Below, piece after piece: positions 22,246-33,416 of a DNA stretch of 64,000 nucleotides (positions are counted from its first letter, which is position 1; every line of letters begins with the position of its first letter). Position numbers and translations under genes: made by a program. Source of the DNA: Siderastrea radians (taxonomy: Eukaryota > Cnidaria > Anthozoa > Scleractinia > Rhizangiidae). The notes beneath the pieces are model-generated. The model made no database searches, was not told the origin of the DNA, and was given only the letters and a program-made list of their open reading frames with translations. The DNA is taken from the NCBI GenBank assembly GCA_964017195.1, contig OZ024894.1, positions 3,428,847 through 3,492,846 of the forward strand. Direction: 5' to 3'.

Positions 22246-22499
22246 ATGTCATTTCGCTCAAGTTCTTCGTTCATTTTTTCGGGAGACGGCTCTGAATTGA
22301 GTTCGAACGCGAACAGCAGTGATATAGCAGACAGTGGGGCTAATTTCACCCCGTATGATGAAGATTTAGAGCCAGTCGCAACCCTGGAAGGAGCCGCGGC
22401 TTACGAAGAAAGCATGGCTCTTGAAGACCTGGTAAAGAAGAGCAGGAACTGAAGTTTCAAAGGCGCTTTGCTGGCGAAGTAGACGTCAGTACAGAGTAG
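22246..22499 (+). pseudogene. Transposon-encoded acidic N-terminal fragment, frameshifted
   Basis: The frame starts MSFRSSSSFIFSGDGSEL, is Ser/Asp/Glu-rich, contains TPYDEDLEPVATLEGAAAYE, and stops at 22452. A one-base frame change near 22440 continues it as EQELKFQRRFAGEVDVSTE to a stop at 22499. From memory, PY-x-EP-x-AT followed by RF-x-GEV resembles the lead-in of multicopy cnidarian proteins annotated P2X7-like, but the expected Cys-rich domain is not seen. It sits 300 bases inside the transposon's left end, after a GC-richer region with a CRE-like site. Confidence 0.45.
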
Positions 22500-24179
22500 G
22501 CATAACTGCGTTTAGTTTTCTTCACATTTCTTCCATCGTTTTTTTTCTGCGTTAAAATTCCCTCGCAGTATCTCAATTCCCCAACTTCGAATCTCGTAAT
22601 ATTGGCCGAAAATCAGAGCTCATGCAAACTTGTTATGACTTTGCAGTTTTACCCAGCATATGGAGGTCTGTAATTTCTCTGTATTGCTCACTGTTATCCG
22701 TCAGATTTTACAGAAAAGTTTTGCAGGAATTTGTTGACTACTTCTTCAATGAGTAAAATCATTGCAATTACATGTAACTTCAGCTTACAGCTGATCAAGG
22801 TTCTATAATATTTAACTGTGTTCAATTGTGAATTTTTTATTTATGCATTATAAACATCCAACTATTTATACAATCAGTGCGGCTGAGGAGATTGGTGCAG
22901 TTTGGAATAAATGCTGTAGGTCAGTTCCTTACTTTACAGCATGTTAAAATAAAATGTTTTGTCAACCTGTTTCCAAGATATCAGCATTCTTGTGTATTTA
23001 CCACCAGAACAAACCTCAAAATAAAAACCCAAATGAAAAAAACTGTTCACATGTACATTACACATCCAGGTGCAAAAAAACAGAAGTGAGTCTGTAAGAA
23101 CTGTTGTATTCAATCAGTGTTACAGTGTAGTCTTGAGTTCTCCCAAAATCACATGAGAGTTTACATCAGGATGCTGAACCTGGAAGTGCATGATAATTAT
23201 TATTATAAAATTATTATGCAAATCTATATCAGGCATGGATATACTGTCAGAATTTTTAAAATGATTTTTACTTTAAGCCAGATTTGCCAGTTGTATATTT
23301 AACTTTTTGACGTGCTATTGTTGTTACACCTGATAGATTCCTGTGCTTTGAGGAAAAGAGTTATGGTCTCTTATACAGTTTTTTTTTACAGTATTTTCCA
23401 GTTCACTCTAGTATCACCAGGATAGCTTCACACACCAGCAAGTTCACACACAGTTGATTGGTTTAATACAGGAAGACACAACAGACTTAAGGATAATTAA
23501 AATTCACAACCAAATACTGTACATGACTTGTGCTTAAAATGGATACAATTGGAAGATTGCACTAGTAACAAAGGGGCAACTTACCTGCATGGCCTACATG
23601 CCTAAGTGGGTGTGTCACAATTTCAATAATTTACAGACATTTGCTTACAATAAATCATTAGGGACACACCACTAATATAAAAAGCTCAGTAGTCCCTTCC
23701 GACTTGTACAACATTCCAACTTCAAATGTTCAAATTCTGCTCTCCCAGCCTAATACTTTGGTGTTCCCTTCTCCCATTTTCTCAACGGAATGCCTGAGAT
23801 GAGGGTCTCAGTGGTGTCCATTAAGCCTGGCACTCTAGTGTTTTCACTACTCATGGTAGGGCTTGCAGAGACAAACTGTGAAAGCCCAAAACTAAATTGC
23901 TGCTGTCCCATTTGAACAGTTTTCACTGTGTACAAACTAGACAGGGACCTGAGGTCCTCCATTTTAATTTACAGTATTGTGTAACAACTGTGTTAGGCAA
24001 AAAGACACCTTGGTTAAATTGATGGCCCTGGAAGCATTGGTCACACTGTAAATGGGCACTTCATGTGACCTCAATAGCAGAAAATGATGTGAGAAACCAG
24101 TCAATCTGTAACTTTAGGTGCCTTAGTAATGTTTTGTTGAAGGGAAGAGCACCAGTTCCCTGCTTTGCTGGCTTTAATA

Positions 24180-24541
24180 CAGTCGAAGCTCTCGTAAGTA
24201 CTGCATTGGGAATTCAGAAAAGTGGTCAAAACTAGAGCTGAAAGGTTATGAGAATGGGCTCTTGAAAGCAACCACATGGTAAAACAAACATTGTAGACAA
24301 ACATTATAAAAGTGAATTCTTTTATTGAAGTGTTGACTGAGTGGTCAATTTCGTGAACTTAAAAACAATGGAAAAGACCAGTCGGTATTTCACAGAAGTC
24401 GTCACGGTCGAATACAGGAGCGGTCGCTTATGAGAGCTTTTGATTACAGAGTTTAAGAGACAAATCAAATGGGTATTAACAATCATGGTCGTAGCTAGAG
24501 CTGGTTGCTTAAGAGAGTGGTCGCAAAGAGAGCTTTGACTG
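24180..24541. mobile_element. pogo/Tigger-like MITE, nested
   Basis: The left end CAGTCGAAGCTCTCGTAAG and inverted right end CAGTCAAAGCTCTC are both flanked by TA (24178-24179 and 24542-24543). 362 bases, no coding capacity. Similar CAGTCGAA ends bound the 39019-39759 element. Confidence 0.6.
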
Positions 24542-25663
24542 TATTCCCAATGGTAAAAAATTAATTTTTCTGTTTCAAGAACTATATATATCATCCATTA
24601 TTTATCTTGTTCTATGTACAGCATTGTTGTATTTGAATAAGTGAAGTATCAAAAGAAGAAAGAGTGCCAAGGCTTAAAAAAACTTGAATTTTCATTTAAA
24701 CATGTCCAGTGACACAACAAGCGCAAATTATTATCAACAAATAACCAAGGATTAGTTTGTTTTTTTTTTCATTACGGTACTTTAATAAATTGCATGGCAT
24801 TTACATTTGGCGAAAGATTACTTTATCAGCTAGATAAAAATGATCATTTATAACTCATCAAGGCACTCTCTCCACCTCTCTATCTCCATCTTCCCTATAC
24901 GCTTGCTCAACTTTGTCAGCCTGAAATAAAACTTTAGAAACTAAAGAACCAAAGAAGCGATCTCAGCGACAGGATTGGGGCAAAAAGTGATGATCACAGT
25001 AATATAGAGTGACGTCTTCAACGTATTCCGAGGAAGGAGTGAAAAAGAGGGCATCGAAGTGTAAACAAATAATTAGCCGGAATTGTTTTTGAAACGTTCC
25101 AATCAATTTTTAAATTAACCTCGAAAACTGATCCTCAAATATATGAAGCCCGTACTTGGCGTTTGAAATTCTCCTGAAGCTGAGAGACAAATCAGTTCCT
25201 GTAGACATATCTAATCGGAATGATGAGTTCTTACCAGCAAACGATTTGTGCATCGAAATTCCGGTTTTCGAGACTGTTTCTTTCCCCATTGTGAAAAAAC
25301 TAAGCAGCAGATGTCTTCTCGTTTGTGTATAGAGAGCCTTAACCTGAAATCGTGCTCTACAACCACTTCAACATAAAGATAAAAGCTTTGTTTATGTGAG
25401 ATCCGCCTTCAGCCAAGTCAAGCGGCCATGTTTGATAGAAATGGGATGATAACATGACGTCACGGTGCTCTCGACCCAACTCTTCACGGACATTTTTTAA
25501 TCAAGTAATGGCGGCAAAGGGAACCCGAAAATTACGGCTAAAATAATCGTAGTTCCCTTTGGAATTTGAGCGTAAATTTTGGAATGGGGATTACTTAACA
25601 GACATACTTTCGAAAACTTAAGAGAAAAGAGAAGGTAAATTTTAGATCATAGTAGCACTTTAA

Positions 25664-26555
25664 GTTTATAGTCTTAGCATAAAGCTCCATGTGTTTTTTG
25701 TTCAGTTGTGGAATACTTTATCTTCCTTATATTTTTATATATTTTTGGTTTCTTCATTTGAAGTGGAAGGCATTTCTGAGAATCGCCGTTTCAGTGCCTG
25801 AGTGAGTTCAGTGTGGCATGTTTTCATGTTCGTTTTGTTTTTAACCGGTAAGCTGTTTCAGTGTGTCTTTAGTTACAGGTCGAAGTGAAATCTTTATTTA
25901 AGTAACTATAAGCAAAGCATTTCTCGGTGTAAGTCTATTTTGTCTAAAATGAGACTCTAAAAGCTTCCTTAAATTAGTTCAAGGTGTGTTCTTGAAAGCG
26001 CCCGATTAATACTTCGCGGGTGAAAAGCTTGTGTCATTTTCTCTTGATAATCATACGTGTGCTTGAAAGTTTCCGAAAACATTCTTTGGGTAATTTTTTA
26101 TCAGTAAACGGTTTGATGCCGGGAAAATGTTATTTATTTTAGCAAAATAGATTTCGAGAAATGTTTCATGGTTAACAGAATTAAACAGCCAGAGGGATGC
26201 ATTGGAATTAGTGAGAAATGTGATTTGCAGGGAAAAGTCTGTCGAGTCGCTACCGGGAACAACTTAAATGGGTTTTTGTAGCAACTGTAGTTTTACAAGT
26301 ACTCTTCTTGAACTTAATTAGCTAGCTTTGGAAAGAATACTACAAGAAGAGCTGTCGGTGAAGTCGCGCTGAAGTCTTCTCTTTGAAGAAAAATAAGCCA
26401 AGTCACAGTTTCCTAAGTGATCCGGATGTTTTCCCTTGCTGTTTTTCACCTCTTGGCGAATAACTGTCTACAACTAAAATTTAATGTATTTTACGGGCCA
26501 ACAAGCATGAAAGAGAGATGTGGAGCTCCGCTTTTAGGTTTGGCTAAATCTATAT
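25664..26555. other. No recognisable feature
   Basis: T-rich plus strand with only short frames. No repeat partner was seen. Confidence 0.4.
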
Positions 26556-26936
26556 ATTAAGCTTTGCTATTTGCACTACCTTGTTAGCTCCCATTTATAT
26601 GTTAACTATCTTTTGTTTTTCCTGTCTGTTATTACGTAACCTTTATTCACATTATTTGTCACTTGTACTACTACTATAAATATAGGCAGCTTTGTAATTT
26701 TCTCATACTAGGCCTTTTAAATTTTTATTTTTTTATTGTAAATATCTTTTTAACTTGTACCTGAGGAAGGCCGAAGGCCGAAACGTTGTACATTAAACCG
26801 CTGGAACAGTCAAGAGTTTGTCTCTTCATCTTACTTACAAATCTACTTACTCTTCGTCTTTCAAATCTACAGATTTACGTCGAGGCACTGTATCCCGTGG
26901 ATCCTCTTACTGGGAGTTCGTCGTTTGGTAAACTAT
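26556..26936 (+). repeat. PLE end family A, copy 4
   Basis: Inverted relative to copies 1 and 2. Hammerhead motif at 26756-26792, outer segment with TACGTCGAGGCACTGTATCC, ending in (TA)n and a GATA run at about 26935-26965. Confidence 0.8.
26756..26792 (+). ncRNA. Hammerhead-like motif, family A
   Basis: TGTAC, CTGAGGA (26761-26767), stem II GGCCgaaGGCC, GAAAC, GTT, GTACA. Stem I is perfect. It is identical to the 14884-14920 motif in its functional parts. Confidence 0.7.
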
Positions 26937-27061
26937 ATATATATATATAGATAGATAGATAGATATTGCTCTTTGGCATACAAAGCTCTGCTTTCATGTC
27001 CACATGTGTGGGATCGTCTGAGGTGGCTATATAGCCGCTAACCTCAACTCCAGCATCAGCA

Positions 27062-27105
27062 CTGCACTGATGAGGCCCAGAAGGCCGAAACAGTACTGTC
27101 TGCAG
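27062..27105 (+). ncRNA. Hammerhead ribozyme motif with full stem III (GTC site)
   Basis: Stem I CTGCA (27062-27066), core CTGATGA (27067-27073), stem II GGCCcagaaGGCC, GAAA (27087-27090), stem III CAGtaCTG (27091-27098), cleavage triplet GTC (27098-27100), stem I strand TGCAG (27101-27105) pairing with CTGCA. Every core element of a type-I hammerhead is present, including the most common natural cleavage triplet. It sits between (TA)n tracts, with no coding sequence attached. Confidence 0.85.
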
Positions 27106-27109
27106 TTAG

Positions 27110-27165
<56 letters not shown>

Positions 27166-27167
<2 letters not shown>

Positions 27168-27371
27168 TCGTTGAAGGAAAGCGAGGACGGACAACTTCTG
27201 ACGATTAAAAAGTTAAAAAATTTAATAAAAAATAAAAACGTTTCGGTCTTAGACCTTCATCAGTTACATGTAACTGATGAAGGTCTAAGACCGAAACGTT
27301 TTTATTTTTTATTAAATTTTTTAACTTTTTAATCGTCAGAAGTTGTCCGTCCTCGCTTTCCTTCAACGAGT
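27166..27371. repeat. Perfect 206-bp palindrome (family B)
   Basis: 27166-27268 is the exact reverse complement of 27269-27371, with no spacer; the centre is GTTACATGTAAC. Each arm is the family B arm (GTTGAAGGAAAGCGAGGACG at its outer end) and holds one hammerhead-like core. It abuts (TA)n on the left. Confidence 0.9.
27237..27300. ncRNA. Back-to-back hammerhead-like cores at the palindrome centre
   Basis: CTGATGA-GGTCtaaGACC-GAAACGTT lies at 27274-27300 (plus) and its mirror at 27237-27263 (minus). Stem I complementarity to flanks is poor. A transcript of the whole palindrome would instead fold into one long hairpin. Confidence 0.5.
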
Positions 27372-27496
27372 TTTAATTCCATGCAGTGAGGCTTGGACTG
27401 TGAATCTTTGATCCTCCTGACGCAGTGGCATTCTTTGTTGGCCTGAGGCAACCATTAACTGTTTTTTTTTATCTATATATATTTATATATATATAT

Positions 27497-27724
27497 ACTC
27501 GTTGAAGGAAAGCGAGGACGGACAACTTCTGACGATTAAAAAGATAAAAAAATTTAATAAAAAATAAAAAATAAAAACGTTTCGGTCTTAGACCTTCATC
27601 AGTTACATCTTCATCAGTTACATGAAGGTCTAAGACCGAAACGTTTTTATTTTTTATTTTTTATTAAATTTTTTTAACTTTTTAATCGTCAGAAGTTGTC
27701 CGTCCTCGCTTTCCTTCAACGAGT
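27497..27724. repeat. Second family B palindrome, imperfect centre, tandem copy
   Basis: Same arms as 27166-27371, but with an extra AAAATAA-type insertion in each arm and a rearranged centre (the CTTCATCAGTTACAT phrase is duplicated). A good minus-strand hammerhead core is at 27576-27602; the plus copy has lost CTG. The flank 27372-27468 is repeated at 27725-27818, so the two palindromes are units of a 331-bp tandem duplication. Confidence 0.85.
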
Positions 27725-27813
27725 TTTAATTCCATGCAGTGAGGCTTGGACTGTGAATCTTTGATCCTCCTGACACAGTGGCATTCTTTGTTGGCCTGAG
27801 GCAACCATTAACT

Positions 27814-27816
<3 letters not shown>

Positions 27817-27904
<88 letters not shown>
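27817..27904. repeat. (TA)n followed by (TATG)n
   Basis: (TA)n at 27817-27857, then (TATG)n to about 27904. Confidence 0.95.
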
Positions 27905-27905
<1 letters not shown>

Positions 27906-28324
27906 GTTAGGCAAGCCTTACATGGATAAAATCTGTTTCTAAAATGGCTCACTTTCACCCAAAAGGCCTTGCGCGCTGCGCTTGCTGTTTTTGAATTTCG
28001 TGTAACACGAAATTATGTTTCTGAGCGGGTTATCTATTAAAATCTGTTTCCTCTGGAGTCATCTTCAGGAAGATTGCTCATAATTTTGCAGCTTCTATTA
28101 TCACGCTGTTGTTTCCATGTATTATTTTGCGACTGTGCCGGCCAAACGTGACTTTTTTTGCTCTTACTTCGTCGGTATGCGTTTTCTGCCAACAGCACCT
28201 CGTTCAAGATGCTGTGCAGTGATGCCGAAGGAAAATATTTTCAATAGTCGTCTCAGAGGGACTTTGGAGCAAAGAAACGGGGATTTGATGTATCTTCCTA
28301 CCCATTTCTTGTAGCCATGTTGTT
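27905..28324. other. No recognisable gene
   Basis: Short frames only. 27958-28030 has GCGCGCTGCGC and a GTGTAACACGAAATTA phrase. No partner was found. Confidence 0.35.
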
Positions 28325-28328
28325 TTAA

Positions 28329-30560
28329 GGTGGCTCGAAAGGGTCTTGTTTTTTCGATGCATTATATTTGGGAGTTAAAATATTTAGGTTACAGTTGGCC
28401 AATCATAATCAAATTTTGCCACAAAATAATGATAATATCAAAGTATCAATTTTTTGGTAGATTCCTTAAGAAATTTGTTGACGTGGCAACGCAGTTGGGT
28501 TTTAAGTATGACCATAAAATAGAGATATCCCGAGTTTGCTTGAAAATTTGACGGTGAAATTTCTTTAAGGTTTGCATACGGCCTTTGATTCTAGTAAGCT
28601 ACCTAAGGATTAAGTTTAACAAAACTTAATGTCAGAAGCAGCTCAGTCAAAAGCTTGCAGCAAAAAGGCTCTTTTTTCGAATTTACGTTTAACTTTTCTC
28701 CCGCCTGGCAGAATTTTTTTAGTCTTGCTTGAAAACTCTTTGAGCATACAAGAGTTAACATGCAAAAAATTAAAGAAATTTACCGAACGGAAGCGGAATT
28801 ATGTTCTTCCCGAGTTACAAAATTTTGAAAATTTCGACACGACAAGATAGGCAATTGCGCATGAGCAGAAATTGTCACGCCACTCTCGGTACGTGGTTTC
28901 AAGTCTGTTTATTCCAGGTTTATTTGGTTGGGCGTTTCTTTCGCCCTGGTGACTTTTCTTTACGTTTGAAAAGGTGACGTTTTGGGTGGATCGGTGCTTG
29001 TCAAAGAAGGTTACATCATTTGTATTCAAATTTTTGGATCATTGGCACCAAATATAGCGGAATGTTTTCCTCCTCGTGCAGATTGATTCTATCTCAAGTG
29101 AGTTCGTCGGCACTTCGCTCTGAGAGGCTACTAATGTTTCTTTTACACCTTGGGAATAAAGATTGTCTTACTCTTGGTAAGACAGGCTGTTTTCTGTACT
29201 TGTTTTAAGGAGGTCAAGATTGAGCGACGCGTACGTGGACACCAGTTTAATTTGGGATTGCCTGTCGTGTTTTACAGAAGCACAAGGACAAAATTAACAA
29301 AAAGACAACATTTCCGACTAAATAAAAACAATCGATCAAAAAACTCAATTTAAAGAGCCCTTGCTTTTGAAGGTTTCAAGAATTGTTTTCGCCGCAAGAA
29401 AAACCAATCACAGTCAAATAATCAATATTATCAGTTCGGTAAAATAGGAACCACTTCTTTTATCCCAACATTTGGAGTATTTCGTACCAAACGAATTTAC
29501 AAAACATAGCGCGCAGTAAATGTTTTGAAGTTATTCTACAGGTAGGTTCATTACGGAAAAAAAGAATTACCACCAAACTATCGACATGATCGCTTTAGCA
29601 AATAAGAGAGCACTTATTTTATCCCGAAATGTGAAGTATTTGCCAGAAAACTAACTTGTTTCAGCAAGCCGACTGCTGATAAAAATATAGCGCGCAGTGA
29701 ATTGTTTTGAAATTCTCTTGTAAGCTTTTTAATTTTGTTTTTGCAAGTAAATAGATTTACAGTGAAACTGAGATTGAAACTGCCACTCCAGCAAAATGAA
29801 ACGCGAATCTTTAACCTGTTTGTACAATTTTCTTTGTAGGGGCGGGTAAGTCAACATTTCGACATGAATAAGTCTCTTTATTGAGTCTAAATCTGTCTGT
29901 TTCACAAAGTATTATTTCTCGCTCACTGCAACTGTTGCTACATTGATTTTTTTCTTTTAAATTCTTTCTCTGTTATTTCATGATGTGAAGACAATAAATA
30001 TCTTTTATTGTAGTCTACAGTCGAGTGTATTTGCTAACAACACCGTAATTTTTTTGTCTTTTTTCTACATGGGAATGTTTTCTCAGAAACGCGAACAGGA
30101 GTTCGCGAAAAAATTTCCCTGGCACGGAAACGGTGCCAGACTTTTTTCCTGGATGTAGGTCAAAACAACCAGTGAAAAAAACTTGGTAAAATGGCGACTA
30201 TTATAGGGCGCTTTATACGATTTCACTGGAGATGATAGAGTTTTGAAGTCTCCTTACTCTCTAGCACAGTTCGCTTGCACAACCTCTGAATATACTGCGC
30301 TTCACATGTGGCTGAGTTGACCATCGCGTTGTTAACATTGAAGAGAACACGATTTAAGTGAATTGTCACCCAAGTTCCTGTCGTTCTCAGTTCTTCCTGA
30401 AAGAACCAAGAAAGTGAGCCCTACCTTCACGCAGCTTTAAAAAGACCGGTGCAAAATATTACATCCAGACGAGAGCACGACGCCATTTTTGTTTCTTTCT
30501 TTTTTGCAGTGTAAATTGGAACCCAGTCTGGCGCGCCCAACAAAACTGTTTTGAGCCACC
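28329..30560. mobile_element. TTAA-flanked element with GGTGGCTC ends, 2.2 kb
   Basis: TTAA at 28325-28328 is followed by GGTGGCTCGAAAGGG; the right end is the inverted GGTGGCTCAAAACAG followed by TTAA (30561-30564). The terminal match is only 8 perfect bases before divergence, but TTAA on both sides supports a piggyBac/Kolobok-type insertion. The interior is AT-rich with no recognised transposase, so it is probably non-autonomous or decayed. Confidence 0.55.
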
Positions 30561-30947
30561 TTAATTCATGATGGTATTGGATGTCTGACCTTGCAAGTAA
30601 GTTTGATTAGTTCGGTTTGATTTCATCGTGATATAAACAGAGCGGCTAGCAAGTACGTAATAAATTTAAAATGGTTTTGCAGGGCCGTTCCTTCCTCTGT
30701 GTCTATCGTCGTGCGATTGAATTAAAATTGTAATAATTTTCTCAGTACCCACAGGTTCATGAAGATTTGATGCAAGAATAATATACACGTATTGCTTGCT
30801 TTCAAAGGTTAAGATTGTAATGCCACATAAGCGAGAGATAATTAGTGAACTGCTATCGAGTCGGTATATGCTGATTATTTTCCTTCAGACCAACCTCTAT
30901 AAGGACTAGGAAAGGCCTTCAAAATCAGTGCAACCGACACTGGCTAA

Positions 30948-31725
30948 AAAACGTTAAAAACGAACGTTTAAAATTACAGGACGTTTCGATCGAAAATCTT
31001 CGATCTTCATCAGCGAAGGAATAAAAATTTAACAATGAAACATATACGGTCCTAAGTTATACAGATATCCAAAGATTTGAGAAGGAGAATACGATACGCT
31101 ACAAGTTAGCAAAGAGAGGTAAAATACTAGGAATGTCAACATGATCATTTCCTACGCGAGAGTCTCTGAGGGAGTACCACGCTTCAAGGAACAGTCTTTT
31201 ATGACAATTGGTTGTTCTGTCAACGACTTTTACATTGTGAAAAATCAAAAGCGTGATGATGTTTGTGTTCGTGTTGAGCAATCTTTGAATTCAAGTCAAA
31301 AGTCCGATCCGAACGGCTCTTTTATGTTCGGAGATTCTAGTTTTTATAGCTCTTCCAGTTTGTCCGTAGTAAACGAAGTCACAGCTTAAACAATTTACCT
31401 TATAGACAACATCTCTGGTATCCTTTTTCTCGTTGTTGTCTTTCGGTCTCGGGAAAGAGTGGTTCAGCGTTTTGATGGGTTTATATCCCACTTTCACGTT
31501 TTCCCTCTGTAACACTAACGATCTTCTCAGTAATGCCTTTGATGTTAGCCAAAACCACAAGGTTGTTAAGTGTAGGCTGAGTGCGAACGACAGGCATGCC
31601 ATCAGGAGTTTGGGGTCGAGTTTTCTGTTTGACATCACAACCTCTGACGAAACTTCGGGGATAATTGTTGTCTGCTCAGAAATATGGGGCGCCATACTGG
31701 ACATTATTACAAACTTCTTCAATAT
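30948..31725 (-). pseudogene. PLE 3' end (linker + GIY-YIG), family C, copy 1
   Basis: Minus strand from 31725: SEQTTIIPEVSSEVVMSNRK, then ENVKVGYKPIKTLNHSFPRP, TRDVVYKVNCLSCDFVYYGQ, TGRAIKTRISEHKRAV (GIY-YIG with VVYKV and VYYGQTGR halves). After a frameshift near 31290 it continues as FHNVKVVDRTTNCHKRLF, EAWYSLRDS. The stop is near 31099 and the hammerhead-like core at 30980-31013 lies downstream. It closely matches the plus-strand copy at 38160-38890. RT is missing. Confidence 0.85.
30980..31013 (-). ncRNA. Hammerhead-like core, family C
   Basis: Minus strand: CTGATGA, stem II GATCG-loop-CGATC, GAAAC, GTC. Stem I pairing is weak. The same core is in the second family C copy at 38821-38854. 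Confidence 0.5.
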
Positions 31726-31867
31726 ATGCTCAACTTCAAATTTATGTGCTTAACTTGAGTATCCTTATTGCCATTTTTTCTTGCCGAGTTCCAACTATTA
31801 TGATATGTTTTGCATACCATCAAATGTTTAAAAAAGATATTTCTTGCTTTCTATAAAAAATACGGTA

Positions 31868-32043
31868 CAGTAAAACCTCGATTTAACGAACCTCTATGTA
31901 ACGAAGTCCTCGGTATAACGAACGATATTTTTCAGCCCAGTAATAGTGTTATGTATGGAAAAGAACCTCGATATAACGAACCCTCGATATAATGAACCAA
32001 TTTCCCCAGTCCCTTGGCACTTCGTTAAATCGAGGTTCCACTG
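31868..32043. mobile_element. pogo/Tigger-like MITE, 176 bp
   Basis: Ends CAGTAAAACCTCGATTTAAC and inverted CAGTGGAACCTCGATTTAAC, flanked by TA on both sides (31866-31867, 32044-32045). Internal copies of CCTCGATATAACGAA are typical of pogo-like subterminal repeats. No coding. Confidence 0.75.
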
Positions 32044-32291
32044 TATGGTAAACTTCACGCACCGCGTGGTATGATCTTCACGTACCGTATGGTATGATGC
32101 CCCGCGCGCCGATTTGACCTGGATATTGCTAACATTAGTAGATAGCTTCAATTTAATACCCAGAAATGGCAATGAGAAATGAAAATAGGATGTTAAAAAT
32201 CCTTTTACTTAGTTTTGCAAGATTGTGACGGCATAAAAACAGTGGGTGACACATGAAGAGCATGTAATAACCTATTCGATGATATATATAT

Positions 32292-32433
32292 GTTATTTAC
32301 CGGCCGGGAGGTCCGTATAGGGAAAAACTGTGCCCGCGGTCTTGAGTACGGCCCAGGCCGCAGGCCGAGGGCCGTACTCAAGACCAAGGGCACAGTTTTT
32401 CCCTATACGGACCGACCTAGGCAGGTAAATAAC
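32292..32433. repeat. Hairpin H1
   Basis: Inverted repeat: GTTATTTACC at the left and GGTAAATAAC at the right, with paired GGTCCGTATAGGGAAAAACT arms and a GC-rich loop. The same hairpin recurs at 34062-34203 and 35287-35429. Confidence 0.9.
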
Positions 32434-33416
32434 ATTTTTATTTTTTTCCCAACATTTGCGAGTTTGCAGATCAATCTTGAAAGGTTGTCAGAACGTGCGT
32501 AAGTTTCACTGAGTCAGATGGCAGGAAACCGTGGAGCGAATGTAATCATAAACACTTCAAACTTTTTTAAAACTTAAGCTTAAGTGAAATATTTTCGACT
32601 AGAAACTACCGTATCAATAATGATATTTATTTTTTCTTAAGCATTTTTCCGGTCCGGAATCCGGAATCCTTGAATTTGATTGGCTGTTGAAGCGCGTTCC
32701 GCCGGTCCAGTTTTTTCCTATCCGGACCGGTTTTGTCATGGACCATTGAATGAAAGTTGAAAAACAACATACCTCGGTTGAACTCGAGAATTTTTTTATT
32801 TACGGCTCAAAGATGCGACTTTTTTGGCAAGTCACAATTCTTGTGTGTGTTGTAAACGGAAAGTTCAACAAGGAGGGGAATCAAAGACCTTGAAATACCT
32901 TCAAAAGGCAAGTACTCGTTTCAATTTTGTGTAGCTTAGCATGGCGGTTGGTGAGTTTGTTGTTGAATTCACTTAACACAGCAGTTTTAGTTTTTAAATT
33001 GCGATCGCCACAATGCCTTTTGACTCCGATATTTACTTTAATGACTTCGTTTTTCGGTTTTTTCTCTTAAATTAACGAGGTTCGGTATATTTTCATTCAA
33101 GAAATTGTGCAGGCTTAAACTGGAATTTTGCTTTTTCATTTGTCGTAAGCTTAAATGAAGATAAGCTTAAAAGCCAGCGCACCGTTCGCTTTGGTTAAAA
33201 CTGAGATCAAACCGAACGATTTCGCTAAATAATTAAATTGTTTATATCCAAAGAACCAGCACCTTCGTTTACAGGTACGAAGCAAAACATAAAAAGAAAG
33301 TAATTAGGCTAAACAGAAATGTTTTTCGAACTATTGTTCTCTTTCATTGTTTACGCAAGGGCAATTAAACCTGTCCTAACGATTGAGTCCTTTGGTTTTG
33401 TTTTTAGTAAGCTTAA

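Larger units (their letters stand above)
21949..25659. mobile_element. TTAA-flanked DNA transposon, 3.7 kb
   Basis: The left end is TTAA (21945-21948) followed by AGTGCTACTGCGACGAAAAT. The right end is the inverted AGTGCTACTATGATCTAAAAT followed by TTAA (25660-25663). Both outer sides therefore carry TTAA, the target duplication typical of piggyBac and Kolobok superfamilies. Both ends have a TGACGTCA-type motif inside (about 22163 and 25456). The left interior encodes a short acidic N-terminus (22246-22499). The ends match those of the element at 48519-51352. A pogo-like MITE is nested at 24180-24541. No complete transposase was recognised. Confidence 0.7.

Noticed and set aside
27854..27904. 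CRISPR-like regular repeats
   Set aside because: It is a simple (TATG)n microsatellite without spacers.
32292..32433. Strong GC hairpin followed by T run as a bacterial terminator
   Set aside because: The hairpin is a repeated transposon end in a eukaryotic context, with 142 bases and three copies.
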